Assembly: GCA_900128585.1 (NCBI GenBank)
Contig: LT642581.1
Location: forward strand, 1 to 14,222
Direction: 5' to 3'
Length of the DNA: 14,222 nt
Source of the DNA: Stramenopiles sp. TOSAG23-3
Taxonomy: Eukaryota > Sar
Part shown: positions 1 through 8,639 of the stretch, one piece after another
How the letters are laid out: each line of letters opens with the position of its first letter
Numbering within the stretch: the stretch's first letter is position 1
Program-made: the position numbers and the translations under genes
Notes under the pieces: model-generated
Told to the model about the DNA's origin: nothing
The model's database searches: none
The model's input: the letters and a program-made list of their open reading frames with translations, nothing else

Positions 1-1
1 A

Positions 2-226
2 CAGCAAAATGCTGGTTTCGCCGAGGTACTAGCTCGCTTGGAGAAGAAGATCGAGTCGCAAGAGGCCCAGGGCATGGAGAGAAGAAGGGGGGGCGCGACT
101 TTGCCGGCTCTGAAATTGCCCAGTCAAGTGCTCGACAACAGAATGATTTCTGTAGGAAAAAAAATACTGCAAGAGTCCTCGCCACAACAGAATTTTCAAA
201 GATGCCAAAGTTACGGGCTCCCATAG
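2..226 (+). other. coding-like left edge: possible 3' end of an upstream gene or N-terminal extension of the next
   Basis: Two frames are open here. The frame beginning at position 2 runs from the window edge to a TAG at 224-226. Its early codons look coding, giving an amphipathic helix-like stretch (FAEVLARLEKKIESQEAQ). The frame beginning at position 1 is also open from the edge and continues without a stop into the coiled-coil gene that starts at ATG 202; its codons from about 97 onward look equally coding. A run of seven G at 87-93 lies between the two plausible halves. This could be the tail of an upstream gene overlapping the next start, an exon, or one longer N-terminus with a base miscounted in the G run. 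The sequence alone does not decide. Confidence 0.35.
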
Positions 227-2523
227 GCGATGAATTCTGGGTCTCCGAAGCGACTGAGAACTCAATTGCACAATATGCAAAGGCAGACGCTGCGAAAGCA
301 GCAGAGATATGGATGCTCTCCCAAGCCTCCCAAATCGTCGGTCGGCAAGCAGCGGAGAGTGCACAGACGCCCGCCGTTCGAAACAATCAACTTTTGGACC
401 GGTTGGGGTTGAGCAGAAAAGGGCTTATGCAGGTGGGGCTTAGCCACGACACGATTGAACGCGTGTATCGGGCGCTTTATGTATACAGCCAAGGTTTTCA
501 TGAAATGCTAGACGAAGTTAGGAAAAGCTGCACAAAGTCTCAGGGTCCGAGCGTAGTATCAAAGCTGTGGGAAACCTTTAATGCACTCTTGGAGCAGTGC
601 GAAGACGACGGGTACAGTACCGCAATGGCGTCCATGGAGAAAGGGTACAAAATGCAGAGAGAGCTAGTGACAAAGTCGTACGAAAAAAGACTGGAAGACC
701 TGGAATGTATAAAGCGCAAAATTTTATCCGACCTGGACACAAAAACAAAAGAGTGCGACGACAGAGAGGCCACGATCGTTAGAGAAAAATCCAACGTTAT
801 AGATTTGAATAATAAAATAGAAGAGTTGTCACGAGAAAGGAGGGAAGCAATGGAGCAGCGGGATACGGCAGAAGCAAACGAAGTCAAGGCCAGGGTGCGT
901 GAGGGGCAGGCCATGACAGAGAGTAGAAAGCAAATCAAAGAAAACTCTGTGCTTAAGCAGCGCCTGATTGATGAAGACAGCAGGATCCGAATAGCGGCAA
1001 GCGAAATCCGTTCTGTCCAGCGGGAGCGAGAGGATGCGCTGAAACGTGAAAAAATGGCAAAATCGAGGATTGCAAAGCTGGAAATGGAAAACGGCACGTT
1101 GAGCAAGAAGTTAAAGGAAGGGCTGGCTGTAGTCGAACGCTCGGTTCGGGACAGGACTTCCGAGTCCCAGCGCGCCGATAACCTGGAGCGGCAGTTGATG
1201 ATACTGCAGCAACATGATAAGAAGTCGACGCGGATGATTCGTACACTAGAAGCATCGAAGTCCAACCTAGAGCGGCGCTTAGAGATGACAGAGAACAGGG
1301 TGAAAGCATTGGTGGTGGAGAACTCCGACTTGCAAAAGGAGGTAGACGCGGGGGGGGAACGCAGGGAAGAACTGGCTGATGAGTTGAAGACGTACAAGGA
1401 CGACTTGGATCATGCACGACAAGAAAACGTGCAGAAAAACGTGGAGTTGAAGCTGACCGCGGATGCCCAATGTAATTTAAAAGATCAACTAACAGAGTCT
1501 GAACGCGAGGTATCAAAACTGAAGGGAACCGTTCGTTTCTTGAGGGAAGCCAAACAAAACTTAGAGCGCGAAGCTCAAGAAGCAGTAGAGAGAGAAGACC
1601 ATCTCAAAACGGAGCGGCAGCACTTGCAAGACGAAATAGACCGAAAAGACAAGGAGCAGAACGAAAAGAGAAAGATTATCGATCGCAGGAATGAAACGAT
1701 TGACAAGCTCGAAAAGAGAAGAATAGCGCTGCAAAAAACAATAGAGGACTCAAAACGCAACATGCTAAAGTTGGAGGGCGACGTGTTGAAACAGATGCAG
1801 GATATGGGGCGCAAAATGATGGACAATGAAGATGAAGTGAAAGCTGCAAAGGTGCTGTACGACACAAGAGACACGGAACGAACCGCTCTGAAAGGTGAGG
1901 TCGACCGGCTAAGGAAATCAAACGACCAAGCGGTTGCAAACCAGCAAACGTTGCGGGAATCGAAGGAAAGCTTTCGCTACAGATCGGTAGGAAACTCTCG
2001 CATTGTCTCGTTGGCGGAAGACATGGCAGAATTTTTCGAGGGGACCCTGAAAGTGTACAGGAATGAGATACAGTCCATTTTGAAAAAATGTGCAAAGTTC
2101 CCGTATGACAAACTGGCGGTAGCAAGGTCAGGAGCAGAAGGTCTAGATACTATTGCACGTGCAAGTAATGAAAACTCGCGCGTTGCATTTGAAACGCTGG
2201 ATCGCCTGCATTCCGTTGACTTGGAAGGGTTTGAAGAAGAGGTGGGGGAAAACGGTGAATTCAAAATTGTGAATCCACAAATATTGAAATACCAACCGAC
2301 GCTCCAGAAAATCAGGGAGCGCTTTATGCAACGAGCAAAACAGAGCCTCGACGAGCAAATAAGAATTGCCGCTTTGCTAACGGAAGTAGATGGTGAGATT
2401 CAAAAGGTGGGCCGTTTTTTATTTCGGCAAGTGGAGCGAGAACGGTTTCAGGCAGAGAAACAATTAAAATCCAAGGCAAGAAAAACCGAGCAAAAAACTG
2501 CGGCAACAACGATTGAAGATTGA
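202..2523 (+). CDS. long coiled-coil protein of unknown function
   Basis: A 773-residue protein whose family I do not recognise with confidence. Residues about 1-130 are a mixed helical N-terminal region containing a motif around 68-105 (LGLS, then GLSHDTIERVYRALYVYSQG). Its general shape resembles the N-terminal region of TSNAXIP1-like ciliary/sperm coiled-coil proteins, but this is a weak impression. Residues about 140-590 are charged, Glu/Lys/Arg-rich and almost free of Pro and Gly, as in a long parallel coiled coil. Residues about 595-735 look like a separate helical C-terminal domain, followed by a Lys-rich tail. The ATG at 202 sits in the context AAGATGCCA, identical to the next gene's start, which favours it. 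However, the frame is open upstream to the window edge, so the protein could be longer. The U1-C/WW gene lies 401 bases downstream on the same strand. A structural, cytoskeletal or axonemal role is inference only. Confidence 0.85.
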   Translation: MPKLRAPIGDEFWVSEATENSIAQYAKADAAKAAEIWMLSQASQIVGRQAAESAQTPAVRNNQLLDRLGLSRKGLMQVGLSHDTIERVYRALYVYSQGFHEMLDEVRKSCTKSQGPSVVSKLWETFNALLEQCEDDGYSTAMASMEKGYKMQRELVTKSYEKRLEDLECIKRKILSDLDTKTKECDDREATIVREKSNVIDLNNKIEELSRERREAMEQRDTAEANEVKARVREGQAMTESRKQIKENSVLKQRLIDEDSRIRIAASEIRSVQREREDALKREKMAKSRIAKLEMENGTLSKKLKEGLAVVERSVRDRTSESQRADNLERQLMILQQHDKKSTRMIRTLEASKSNLERRLEMTENRVKALVVENSDLQKEVDAGGERREELADELKTYKDDLDHARQENVQKNVELKLTADAQCNLKDQLTESEREVSKLKGTVRFLREAKQNLEREAQEAVEREDHLKTERQHLQDEIDRKDKEQNEKRKIIDRRNETIDKLEKRRIALQKTIEDSKRNMLKLEGDVLKQMQDMGRKMMDNEDEVKAAKVLYDTRDTERTALKGEVDRLRKSNDQAVANQQTLRESKESFRYRSVGNSRIVSLAEDMAEFFEGTLKVYRNEIQSILKKCAKFPYDKLAVARSGAEGLDTIARASNENSRVAFETLDRLHSVDLEGFEEEVGENGEFKIVNPQILKYQPTLQKIRERFMQRAKQSLDEQIRIAALLTEVDGEIQKVGRFLFRQVERERFQAEKQLKSKARKTEQKTAATTIED

Positions 2524-2924
2524 AGCAGGTCAGGTGTAATATATAAATAGGCAAATATTTACATTAAGTATAGTTATCGTATATTATTATTCGACAAAAT
2601 TGAGATGACAATACCATTTCGTCGATGGGGTCCTCCTATATAGAAAAAAAATCCTCCGTCCTCCTTCTTCCTTCCGCCGCAGCGATGAGATTTTATTTTA
2701 TTTATTTCATCAACGATCCCTCATCGATCGATCATCCAAAAAATACTACAAAAAGTAAAAAATCATTTGGGATACATATAAGAACTATAAACGCTTTTAA
2801 ACTTTTAACAACTTTCAAGGAAAACTTCATTGGTAAGAAAAGGTTTTGGTTTCAATTAATCCGTAGGATATTTCAAGCGAAGATAGTGTCCTGGTGATAG
2901 TTGTAGATTTGCAGTTGCGGAAAG
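2524..2924. other. AT-rich spacer before the U1-C/WW gene
   Basis: This spacer separates two same-strand genes and must hold the 3' end of the coiled-coil transcript and the promoter and leader of the U1-C/WW gene. It contains AT-rich runs (TATATAAATA near 2541) and a pyrimidine-rich patch (CCTCCGTCCTCC) near 2650-2675. No tRNA, convincing small gene or strong hairpin was seen. A 90-codon ATG-initiated frame at 2625-2897 encodes low-complexity Lys/Ile/Phe-rich sequence and is probably chance. Confidence 0.6.
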
Positions 2925-3248
2925 ATGCCAAAACGCTATTATTGCGACTTTTGCGACATGCACCTGTCGAAAGGGTCTGCTGGTGCACGCCACCAGCACA
3001 ACATTGGGTATAAACATAGAGAAAATGTGATAGCTTGGTACAACCAATTCGTTCCTCAGTGTATGAACTCCCCAGAAGGCGTTGCGTGGCAGGCGTGGTT
3101 TAATGCGACCCGTGTAGGACAAGAGTTCCATTTTCCCCCTTTGCCCGAGGGCTGGACAGTGAAGAAAGACCCGTGCCAGCAAAACAGGCCGTATTTTGTT
3201 CACAGTGAAAGCGGCACAACTCAATGGAACCATCCTCTATTTGGATAA
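2925..3248 (+). CDS. U1 snRNP C-type zinc finger fused to a WW domain
   Basis: A 107-residue protein. Residues 1-45 match the U1-C zinc finger that helps U1 snRNP bind the 5' splice site. It begins MPKRYYCDFCD with Cys7, Cys10, His25 and His31, followed by RENV and an aromatic WYNQF helix. The 14-residue Cys-to-His gap equals that of human U1-C and is one longer than I recall for the U11/U12 20K protein ZMAT5, which favours U1-C. Residues 73-105 are a WW domain with Trp77, Tyr90-Phe91, GTTQ, Trp101 and Pro104 all present; WW domains bind proline-rich ligands. U1-C normally ends in a Pro/Met/Gly-rich tail and not a WW domain. In yeast the WW function at U1 comes from a separate protein, Prp40. 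WBP4/FBP21 also combines a matrin-type finger with WW domains, so a WBP4-like identity is the main alternative. Nuclear location is expected. The start context is AAGATGCCA. Confidence 0.88.
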   Translation: MPKRYYCDFCDMHLSKGSAGARHQHNIGYKHRENVIAWYNQFVPQCMNSPEGVAWQAWFNATRVGQEFHFPPLPEGWTVKKDPCQQNRPYFVHSESGTTQWNHPLFG

Positions 3249-3397
3249 TCGAGGGCGGGCACTTTCTTTCTAATGTACGCACAATTATTGTTGGTAAGGG
3301 TATTATATTTAGGTTTACAAAAACTGTGTGTGCAGTTGTACTGCTTTCAGAATTTTATGCGTAAGGTCAAGACTTCTTAAGAACATCATAATTTACT

Positions 3398-6300
3398 TCA
3401 GCGCTTCTTCTTTCCACCCTTCTGCTTCTGCTTCTTTTTCGCTCTCTTGTTGTTTGCAGCAAGCTTGCCGACGCCTGGGGTGCTTATCTTAACATGACTT
3501 AAAATTGCCGCAATCATTTCCGCGTCGGTGGCCCCACGGATGAGCTCAGTTTCCCGTTTTGTACTGTCTGCAACTTTCTTCAGAAAAAACTCCCGTGCAA
3601 CCTTTGTGGACGCCCCGCGCTTTTGGGACCCTGGGGTCAGCTTGATTCTGTATTTGTACTTGTTCATCGTGCTGTACGGTGCGCATACGGGCAGACAAAA
3701 GAGCAGCACGTCGTCGGCCTTGGGCCGAGCTGTTAAAGCGCTCAATAGTTCGTCAGGTACATCTATCGCGTCCTGAAGTACATGCTGCTGTTGATGGTCT
3801 TTTTGCCGAAAATTGCCTTTTTTCCTGCCCTTTAAATGGCCCGAGTTAGACCCACCCTCTGGTTTACTACTCGTCGACTGGTCACCCTCGTCTGCCGTTT
3901 CTTTTGGCTTCTCTGGCATGGGGTTCCCCAGCATTGCCATTCTCAAACGCCTTTCCTCTTCGTCCTGGTACTTGTATTTTTTCTTCATTTTCTTCAGCTT
4001 GCCTTTCTTTCCCCTGGGCAGATTGTGCTGCTTCGCTGCCTTCGGCTTTTTCTTTGAAGGTGCACTTTCGACCTTTTCGCCATCGTCGCTGTTGTCCCCG
4101 TTCCCCGCCTTCTTTTTCTGTCTCTGGCCCCGCATAACTTTTCGTTGGTGCCTTGAAATGCCTGTGGATTTTTTGCGAGCCTCGCTTGTGCTCACAGGCG
4201 CCTTCTCGGCCGAGGGTTCCGTGGTCGGGGCGATTCCTGGCGTGGGGGCCTCCGGCGCAGGCGGCTCGTCGGCAGTACTATCTTTGGGAGACGCCTCCGC
4301 TTCATCGCCAGGTTCCTCCCGAGCGCCTATTTCCGCGTCTTCAAGCGCCTGCTCTGCTGCTTCCATGGCCTCCTTTTCCGCTTCTTCTTCCTTTCTTAAT
4401 ATTTTTCTCTCAAAGCGTCGTAAGACGGGCGCATTGTCGTCGGCTTCCTCTTCTATAGCGCTGAAGTTCAGGGCGCCCAATTCGTTTATGTCGCACTTGA
4501 TCTTGCGCTCGTTGGCATGGTTTTCGACGCACTCGTCGGCTACACGAAAGAGCAGCCCAAAACCACATTCTAGCCGAGACGGGCGCAAGAAATTTTTCTT
4601 TCCCCTTATCATAAAACTGCCGGTTGTTAAGTACTCCCCGCTTGGGGCAGTCTTCGAAACCTGGTGGTGGTACACCCACCAAGCACTGCTAATCGTTCGG
4701 GCCTTCCACGCTGAGCTCCGGCACATGCACATGTGCCCTGCCTCCTCCAGTGTCTGTTGCGGAATCATGCGCTTCATGTCGTTGTTTCGAATAATGCAAG
4801 ACGATGCACCATGCACGTCGGCGTGAACGTAGACGTCGCCTTTGCGCAAGTACCGCTTCACCAGCTGCTCGTTTTGTTGCGCGTCTCGTCCAAATACAAC
4901 CATGTAGTTTTCCGAAGAAATGAACCAATCAAATTTTTCGAACCAGTACACCTTGCGGGCCTGTTTGATTATCGTTGCCTGCAGTTTGTTCTCGGCCCGC
5001 TTTAATTCTTTCTCCACGGTGGCCTCCGCCGTGGACAAAAATGATTCTGCAGCTTGCATTGCCTTTTCCATTTTTTTGGAAAGGACTTTTTTCTTCTCAA
5101 AGTACACCGTCGCATTCTTGTGCGCTGTCAAGGAGACGTCGATGTCTGCCACTACCACAATCATGTTTCCGCCCTCGTCCCACGTGGGAAGCTTCAATGC
5201 GATCGAGTTTTTGTCCAGCTTCAAATGAGCAATCATCGTGGCAATCGGGTTCTCCTTGTCTTGCTCCGCGCTGACGATATCTTTCAGCTCGTCCCAGTCC
5301 ACCCCGTTGGCAAGGGCCGAGTTAACGACCAGCCTCGCCTTTTCAATATTTTCAGAGTTCGCCTCGATCGCCTGGGCTTTCATTGCCGAATCTTTTTCTT
5401 GCTTCTGAAGCTGGAGTATCCTAGCCTCCTGCTGCTCCCGCATTTTCACTAACTTGAGCTTTGCGGCCGACTGCGCAATGTTGTGGCGCTTCGCTGCCTT
5501 CTGCCCCTCGATCTTGCTGTAAAAGTCGTCGACGGCCTGGTTGAAGGTAGGAAATTTTTTTATCTTGCACGTCTTGTGCTGACCAAGAACAACGGGAAAA
5601 AACTCGTCGTAAACTTCTATGTCCGTCGCTTCCTCGCTGCCGTCCGCCTGTTCAGCGCTCGAAGGATCGAGAACGTTCTTGATGGAGGACGCCGTCTGCA
5701 CGGTCCCTTTGATGCAATGGTAGCTGATATAACCTGGGCAATCCTCCACTGGGGCGGCTCGCAACTTGTTGATAAAGGTTGGGACGTTCAAAAGCGCTGC
5801 TAGCAACCTCTTCGTATCTTCCTGTGCCAGCCCTGGCCACTCCCCCGCCACAGACATGGTCCCATCGATTCCTGCTTTTCGCAAACAGTCCTCTACAATT
5901 ACGGGCCCGTAGCTCCCCGCTTCGATCGGACAGTTCGGTTTCAAAAGCAGCTGTTTCAGGGACAACTTTTTCTTCTTTGGAGGTCTCTTGTTGTCGCTGG
6001 TCGACGGGGGGGGGGCTAGCGCGGCCTGCCTGCTCTCGTTGATCCAGCGCTCAAAACTCAGCACAACCTCCTCCGGGATGGCGCCGCTGCCCGCCTCTCC
6101 TTCTTTTCCACGGACAACTTTTCCGTTTGCAATCGGGTACACCTGCCCCACTGCAACCTTCGTCTCTTCGTCGTACGTGTGCGAGCGCAATAGGCCCAGT
6201 ATATTGTATTGGTAATCGGTCAGAACCATGTTTCCCTTTGCGTACATTTCTAAAATTATGTGGTAGCAAGCCTCGCCTTGACCAAATCCAAAGTCGACGA

Positions 6301-6598
6301 CCCGGTCGTTTCCCAACTGGGTCACGGACGACAAGACACGGGTGCGAATGTGCTTCCGAAGCTTCATTGAAAAGTGGGACGGGCTGTCACTCTTGTCGCG
6401 GACAAAATCGGTCACGTGGAAACGAACTCCACTTTCCATCAACAACACCTGCTTTGGCTTGTCTTTTTTCTGCAGCTTGAACAGGTAAGTTTTTAGGTCA
6501 ATGTCATAGACATTCGCGGCCCTATACCCGACACAACTTCTCTGCACGTCTCTAACCGAGGCCGCAACGTCCAACAGGCCAAAAGTACGCTTCGGCAT
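3398..6598 (-). CDS. NEMF: ribosome quality-control complex subunit NEMF/Rqc2 (NFACT family)
   Basis: A 1066-residue cytosolic factor that, in known homologues, binds obstructed 60S subunits carrying peptidyl-tRNA, recruits the ubiquitin ligase Ltn1/listerin and directs C-terminal Ala/Thr tailing. The NFACT-N domain spans about 1-500. It includes the LGNDRVVDFGFG motif with Asp98-Arg99, at the same numbers as the residues needed for tailing in yeast Rqc2, and Asp10 near the start. A coiled-coil region at about 360-425 and again near 500-545 precedes NFACT-R (about 545-690; ARKVYWFEKFDWFISSENY, VHADVHGASS, SAWWVYHHQVSKTAPSGEY). A low-complexity acidic, Ala/Pro then Lys-rich stretch (about 715-930) leads to NFACT-C (about 945-1040) and a Lys/Arg tail. 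The frame extends five codons upstream only to a GTG at 6613; ATG 6598 aligns with the human start and preserves the motif numbering. It converges on the U1-C/WW gene with a 149-base gap. Confidence 0.96.
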   Translation of the reverse strand: MPKRTFGLLDVAASVRDVQRSCVGYRAANVYDIDLKTYLFKLQKKDKPKQVLLMESGVRFHVTDFVRDKSDSPSHFSMKLRKHIRTRVLSSVTQLGNDRVVDFGFGQGEACYHIILEMYAKGNMVLTDYQYNILGLLRSHTYDEETKVAVGQVYPIANGKVVRGKEGEAGSGAIPEEVVLSFERWINESRQAALAPPPSTSDNKRPPKKKKLSLKQLLLKPNCPIEAGSYGPVIVEDCLRKAGIDGTMSVAGEWPGLAQEDTKRLLAALLNVPTFINKLRAAPVEDCPGYISYHCIKGTVQTASSIKNVLDPSSAEQADGSEEATDIEVYDEFFPVVLGQHKTCKIKKFPTFNQAVDDFYSKIEGQKAAKRHNIAQSAAKLKLVKMREQQEARILQLQKQEKDSAMKAQAIEANSENIEKARLVVNSALANGVDWDELKDIVSAEQDKENPIATMIAHLKLDKNSIALKLPTWDEGGNMIVVVADIDVSLTAHKNATVYFEKKKVLSKKMEKAMQAAESFLSTAEATVEKELKRAENKLQATIIKQARKVYWFEKFDWFISSENYMVVFGRDAQQNEQLVKRYLRKGDVYVHADVHGASSCIIRNNDMKRMIPQQTLEEAGHMCMCRSSAWKARTISSAWWVYHHQVSKTAPSGEYLTTGSFMIRGKKNFLRPSRLECGFGLLFRVADECVENHANERKIKCDINELGALNFSAIEEEADDNAPVLRRFERKILRKEEEAEKEAMEAAEQALEDAEIGAREEPGDEAEASPKDSTADEPPAPEAPTPGIAPTTEPSAEKAPVSTSEARKKSTGISRHQRKVMRGQRQKKKAGNGDNSDDGEKVESAPSKKKPKAAKQHNLPRGKKGKLKKMKKKYKYQDEEERRLRMAMLGNPMPEKPKETADEGDQSTSSKPEGGSNSGHLKGRKKGNFRQKDHQQQHVLQDAIDVPDELLSALTARPKADDVLLFCLPVCAPYSTMNKYKYRIKLTPGSQKRGASTKVAREFFLKKVADSTKRETELIRGATDAEMIAAILSHVKISTPGVGKLAANNKRAKKKQKQKGGKKKR

Positions 6599-7191
6599 CC
6601 TATTTCGCAGCACGGACGGGCCGGTTATAAAATCTAATAGAGAGATAAAAATAAAAAAATAAAAGAATGCTTCACACCGTGCTCAATCCTCACCCATACA
6701 CAATTTTGTATTAATCTCCGTATATTCTAAAACAATCTTCATTTGCTCGCTATCGGTAGCTTCTTCAAGGCAATCGGTTGTGTGTGTTTTTTATTATTAT
6801 TATATATTACCAATAATAAATAATAATTTATTATTAAATTTTTTAATTTAAAGCGGCGGCGGCGGCGGGTGCGACAGCAGAGAAGACAGACCAGACAGAC
6901 GACGTCTCGAATATAACACCACCCCACCACGACCACCACCACCGCGCCACCAATAATTATTATTATTTTAAAATAAAAAAAGGACAGAAAGAAAAAGAAG
7001 GGTGGTTTTGGTTTTGATATTTAGTGTGATGATGGTTGAATTATATTTTAAATTAAATGAACAAACACGGAGCTTGTATAAAATTGTTTTATTTTATTTT
7101 ACATCTGGCAGTCATTGCCTTTATCCTTATTTTATTATCCGCAGTGTTTGTTTTTTTGTTTGTGCGACTTTCGGTGCATAGTCAGTTGAAG
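6599..7191. other. divergent promoter region between NEMF and the aldo/keto reductase
   Basis: The 593 bases hold both divergent promoters. Very AT-rich blocks (about 6635-6665, 6790-6852, 6950-6985, 7035-7060) flank a GC-rich island at about 6853-6945. The island has a short CGG run (6853-6868), ACAGACC/AGACAGAC repeats and a CCACCACGACCACCACCACC stretch. The T-rich segment 7085-7180 would encode a hydrophobic stretch if translation began at ATG 7057, but it more likely belongs to the reductase leader. No RNA gene recognised. Confidence 0.5.
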
Positions 7192-8229
7192 ATGGCGTCC
7201 GCAGTGTACTGCCTGGTTTTTTGTTTGTGTTCGTCGGTATCATTTGCTGCTGAAGAATTTGTAACCCTGAACAATGGTGTGAAAATGCCGACAATGCTGT
7301 GGGGGAGTGGGGGCAGTACACAGGAGAACTCAACTTCGACGGCCCCCGCGGTAAGAGACGCTCTGGACCAAGGTTTTCCTGGCATTGACTGTGCGAACCA
7401 CTATCACAACCAAATCGGGGTTGCCGAAGGCATTGCCATGTCGAAAAAGAAACGGGAAGAAATATGGCTACAAACAAAAGTTGAGCCTTGTGGAAACTCT
7501 CGTATTACCCCGCTGTACGAAGGCCATTGCTACAACCAGAGCCTGCAAGCATTCCAACAAAACTTGGTTCAGTTGAACGTTGACTTTGTCGATTTAACGA
7601 TGATCCACGCGCCACCCTGCGTTTTGAATTCCACATGGGCGGATCCAAAATGTTATTGGCCAGACCAGCCCGATGCCGTTTATCCGCAACATTGCAACTG
7701 TGCCGCCGCAGAACCGTGCCATATGATACAAGAGCAGTGGAAGGCACTGGAGAAGATGTACAAGGAAGGCAAAACGCGATCCATTGGTGTTTCTAATTTC
7801 TGCGCGCCTTGTCTAAAGTGTATCTTTGAGGTTGCAACTATCATTCCCCAAGTAAACCAATTGCAATTCCACGTTGGCATGCCTGGTCCCGATCCGGAAG
7901 GCTTGGTCTCCTTCAGTGCGAGCAAGAACATACACGTACAGGCCTACTCGGCCTTGGGGGGAGACCAAGTGCTGAAGTTGTTGAAAAATCCTGAAATTGA
8001 AAAGATTGCAGCCGGGAAAAATCAAAGCACAAGCCAGATCGTATTGAAGTGGGTTTTGCAACTGGGCCATAGTTTGGCAACATCGACCACAAAAATTCCA
8101 CATATGCAGGAGGACATGCAAGTGTACCGGGATAAAACTTGGGAGCTGAGTGAGAACGAAATGAAAAGACTAAATGAGTTGAACATTGCCCCCGATGACC
8201 CCGTCAAGTCAATGTGTTTGTTTCGATGA
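7192..8229 (+). CDS. aldo/keto reductase with N-terminal signal peptide
   Basis: A 345-residue protein of the AKR (beta/alpha)8-barrel family, which reduces aldehydes or ketones with a nicotinamide cofactor. The catalytic tetrad is intact: Asp66 and Tyr71 (GIDCANHYHN), Lys96 (QTKVEP) and His139 (TMIHAPP). GKTRSIGVSNF and PQVNQLQFHVG are also typical. Residues 1-20 (MASAVYCLVFCLCSSVSFAA) read as a cleavable signal peptide. About twelve Cys in the mature part, several in an insert after His139 (CVLN, PKCYW, HCNCAAAEPC), and several N-x-S/T sequons suggest a secreted, ER-luminal or vacuolar enzyme. The loop that usually carries IPKS...R for the NADPH phosphate reads IPHMQEDM, so cofactor preference may differ. 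The frame also opens at ATG 7057, adding 45 residues with a long hydrophobic helix, but that DNA is T-rich like the spacer. ATG 7192 has the better context (AAGATGG). Confidence 0.92.
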   Translation: MASAVYCLVFCLCSSVSFAAEEFVTLNNGVKMPTMLWGSGGSTQENSTSTAPAVRDALDQGFPGIDCANHYHNQIGVAEGIAMSKKKREEIWLQTKVEPCGNSRITPLYEGHCYNQSLQAFQQNLVQLNVDFVDLTMIHAPPCVLNSTWADPKCYWPDQPDAVYPQHCNCAAAEPCHMIQEQWKALEKMYKEGKTRSIGVSNFCAPCLKCIFEVATIIPQVNQLQFHVGMPGPDPEGLVSFSASKNIHVQAYSALGGDQVLKLLKNPEIEKIAAGKNQSTSQIVLKWVLQLGHSLATSTTKIPHMQEDMQVYRDKTWELSENEMKRLNELNIAPDDPVKSMCLFR

Positions 8230-8240
8230 TCGAAGAATGA

Positions 8241-8246
8241 AATAAA
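8241..8246 (+). terminator. candidate polyadenylation signal of the AKR gene
   Basis: An AATAAA hexamer begins 12 bases after the AKR stop codon. It matches the canonical eukaryotic signal, but such hexamers are frequent by chance in this AT-rich spacer. Confidence 0.35.
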
Positions 8247-8609
8247 ATACCATTGTGATTCACAATTCACTACTTTTAGATCATGTTAAAGAAAAAAGGG
8301 GGGGGGGGTCCCAACAAAAAGGGAAACATTTTTTAAAAAAAAGCCAATTTTTTGTTTTTAATATTTTTTTATACTTATACTTTTAATGTAATAATATTTT
8401 ATATTTCAAATTTGTCTTCTTCTCTTCATTTTCATGTAATACCCCCCGTACTTGAAACTTTTTAAAACTTATAGTTTTTTTGTTTTAAAATAATTATATT
8501 GGATCGTTTACTTTATTGAGTAAACTTATGATGATGTAGTGGATCAAGAAAACCACGGGAGCAGACACAAATCGCAGTGCATGAAGGCAGTTAAACTTTA
8601 CTGGAAAGG

Positions 8610-8639
8610 AAATGTCAAGAGGTAGTCATATTGACATTT
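8610..8639. other. perfect 9-bp hairpin followed by a T run
   Basis: AAATGTCAA (8610-8618) and TTGACATTT (8631-8639) are exact inverted copies around a 12-base loop, followed on the plus strand by TGTTTTTTT. It begins about 40 bases past the stop of the minus-strand VOC gene, so it may be a 3' UTR structure of that gene or the end of a plus-strand small RNA. Confidence 0.5.

Noticed and set aside
540-1397. 285-codon minus-strand open frame within the coiled-coil gene
   Set aside because: Ser/Phe/Leu-rich antisense of Glu/Lys-rich coding sequence; no domain seen.
2625-2897. 90-codon ATG-initiated frame in the spacer before the U1-C/WW gene
   Set aside because: AT-driven Lys/Ile/Phe composition, no family resemblance, and it would sit in the leader of the next gene.
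3813-4826. 337-codon plus-strand open frame antisense to NEMF
   Set aside because: Shadow of a strongly supported gene; the Ser/Phe-rich composition reflects antisense Glu/Lys/Ala codons.
6599-6613. Five-codon upstream extension of NEMF
   Set aside because: It begins at GTG; ATG 6598 aligns with the human start and gives Asp98-Arg99 the family numbering.
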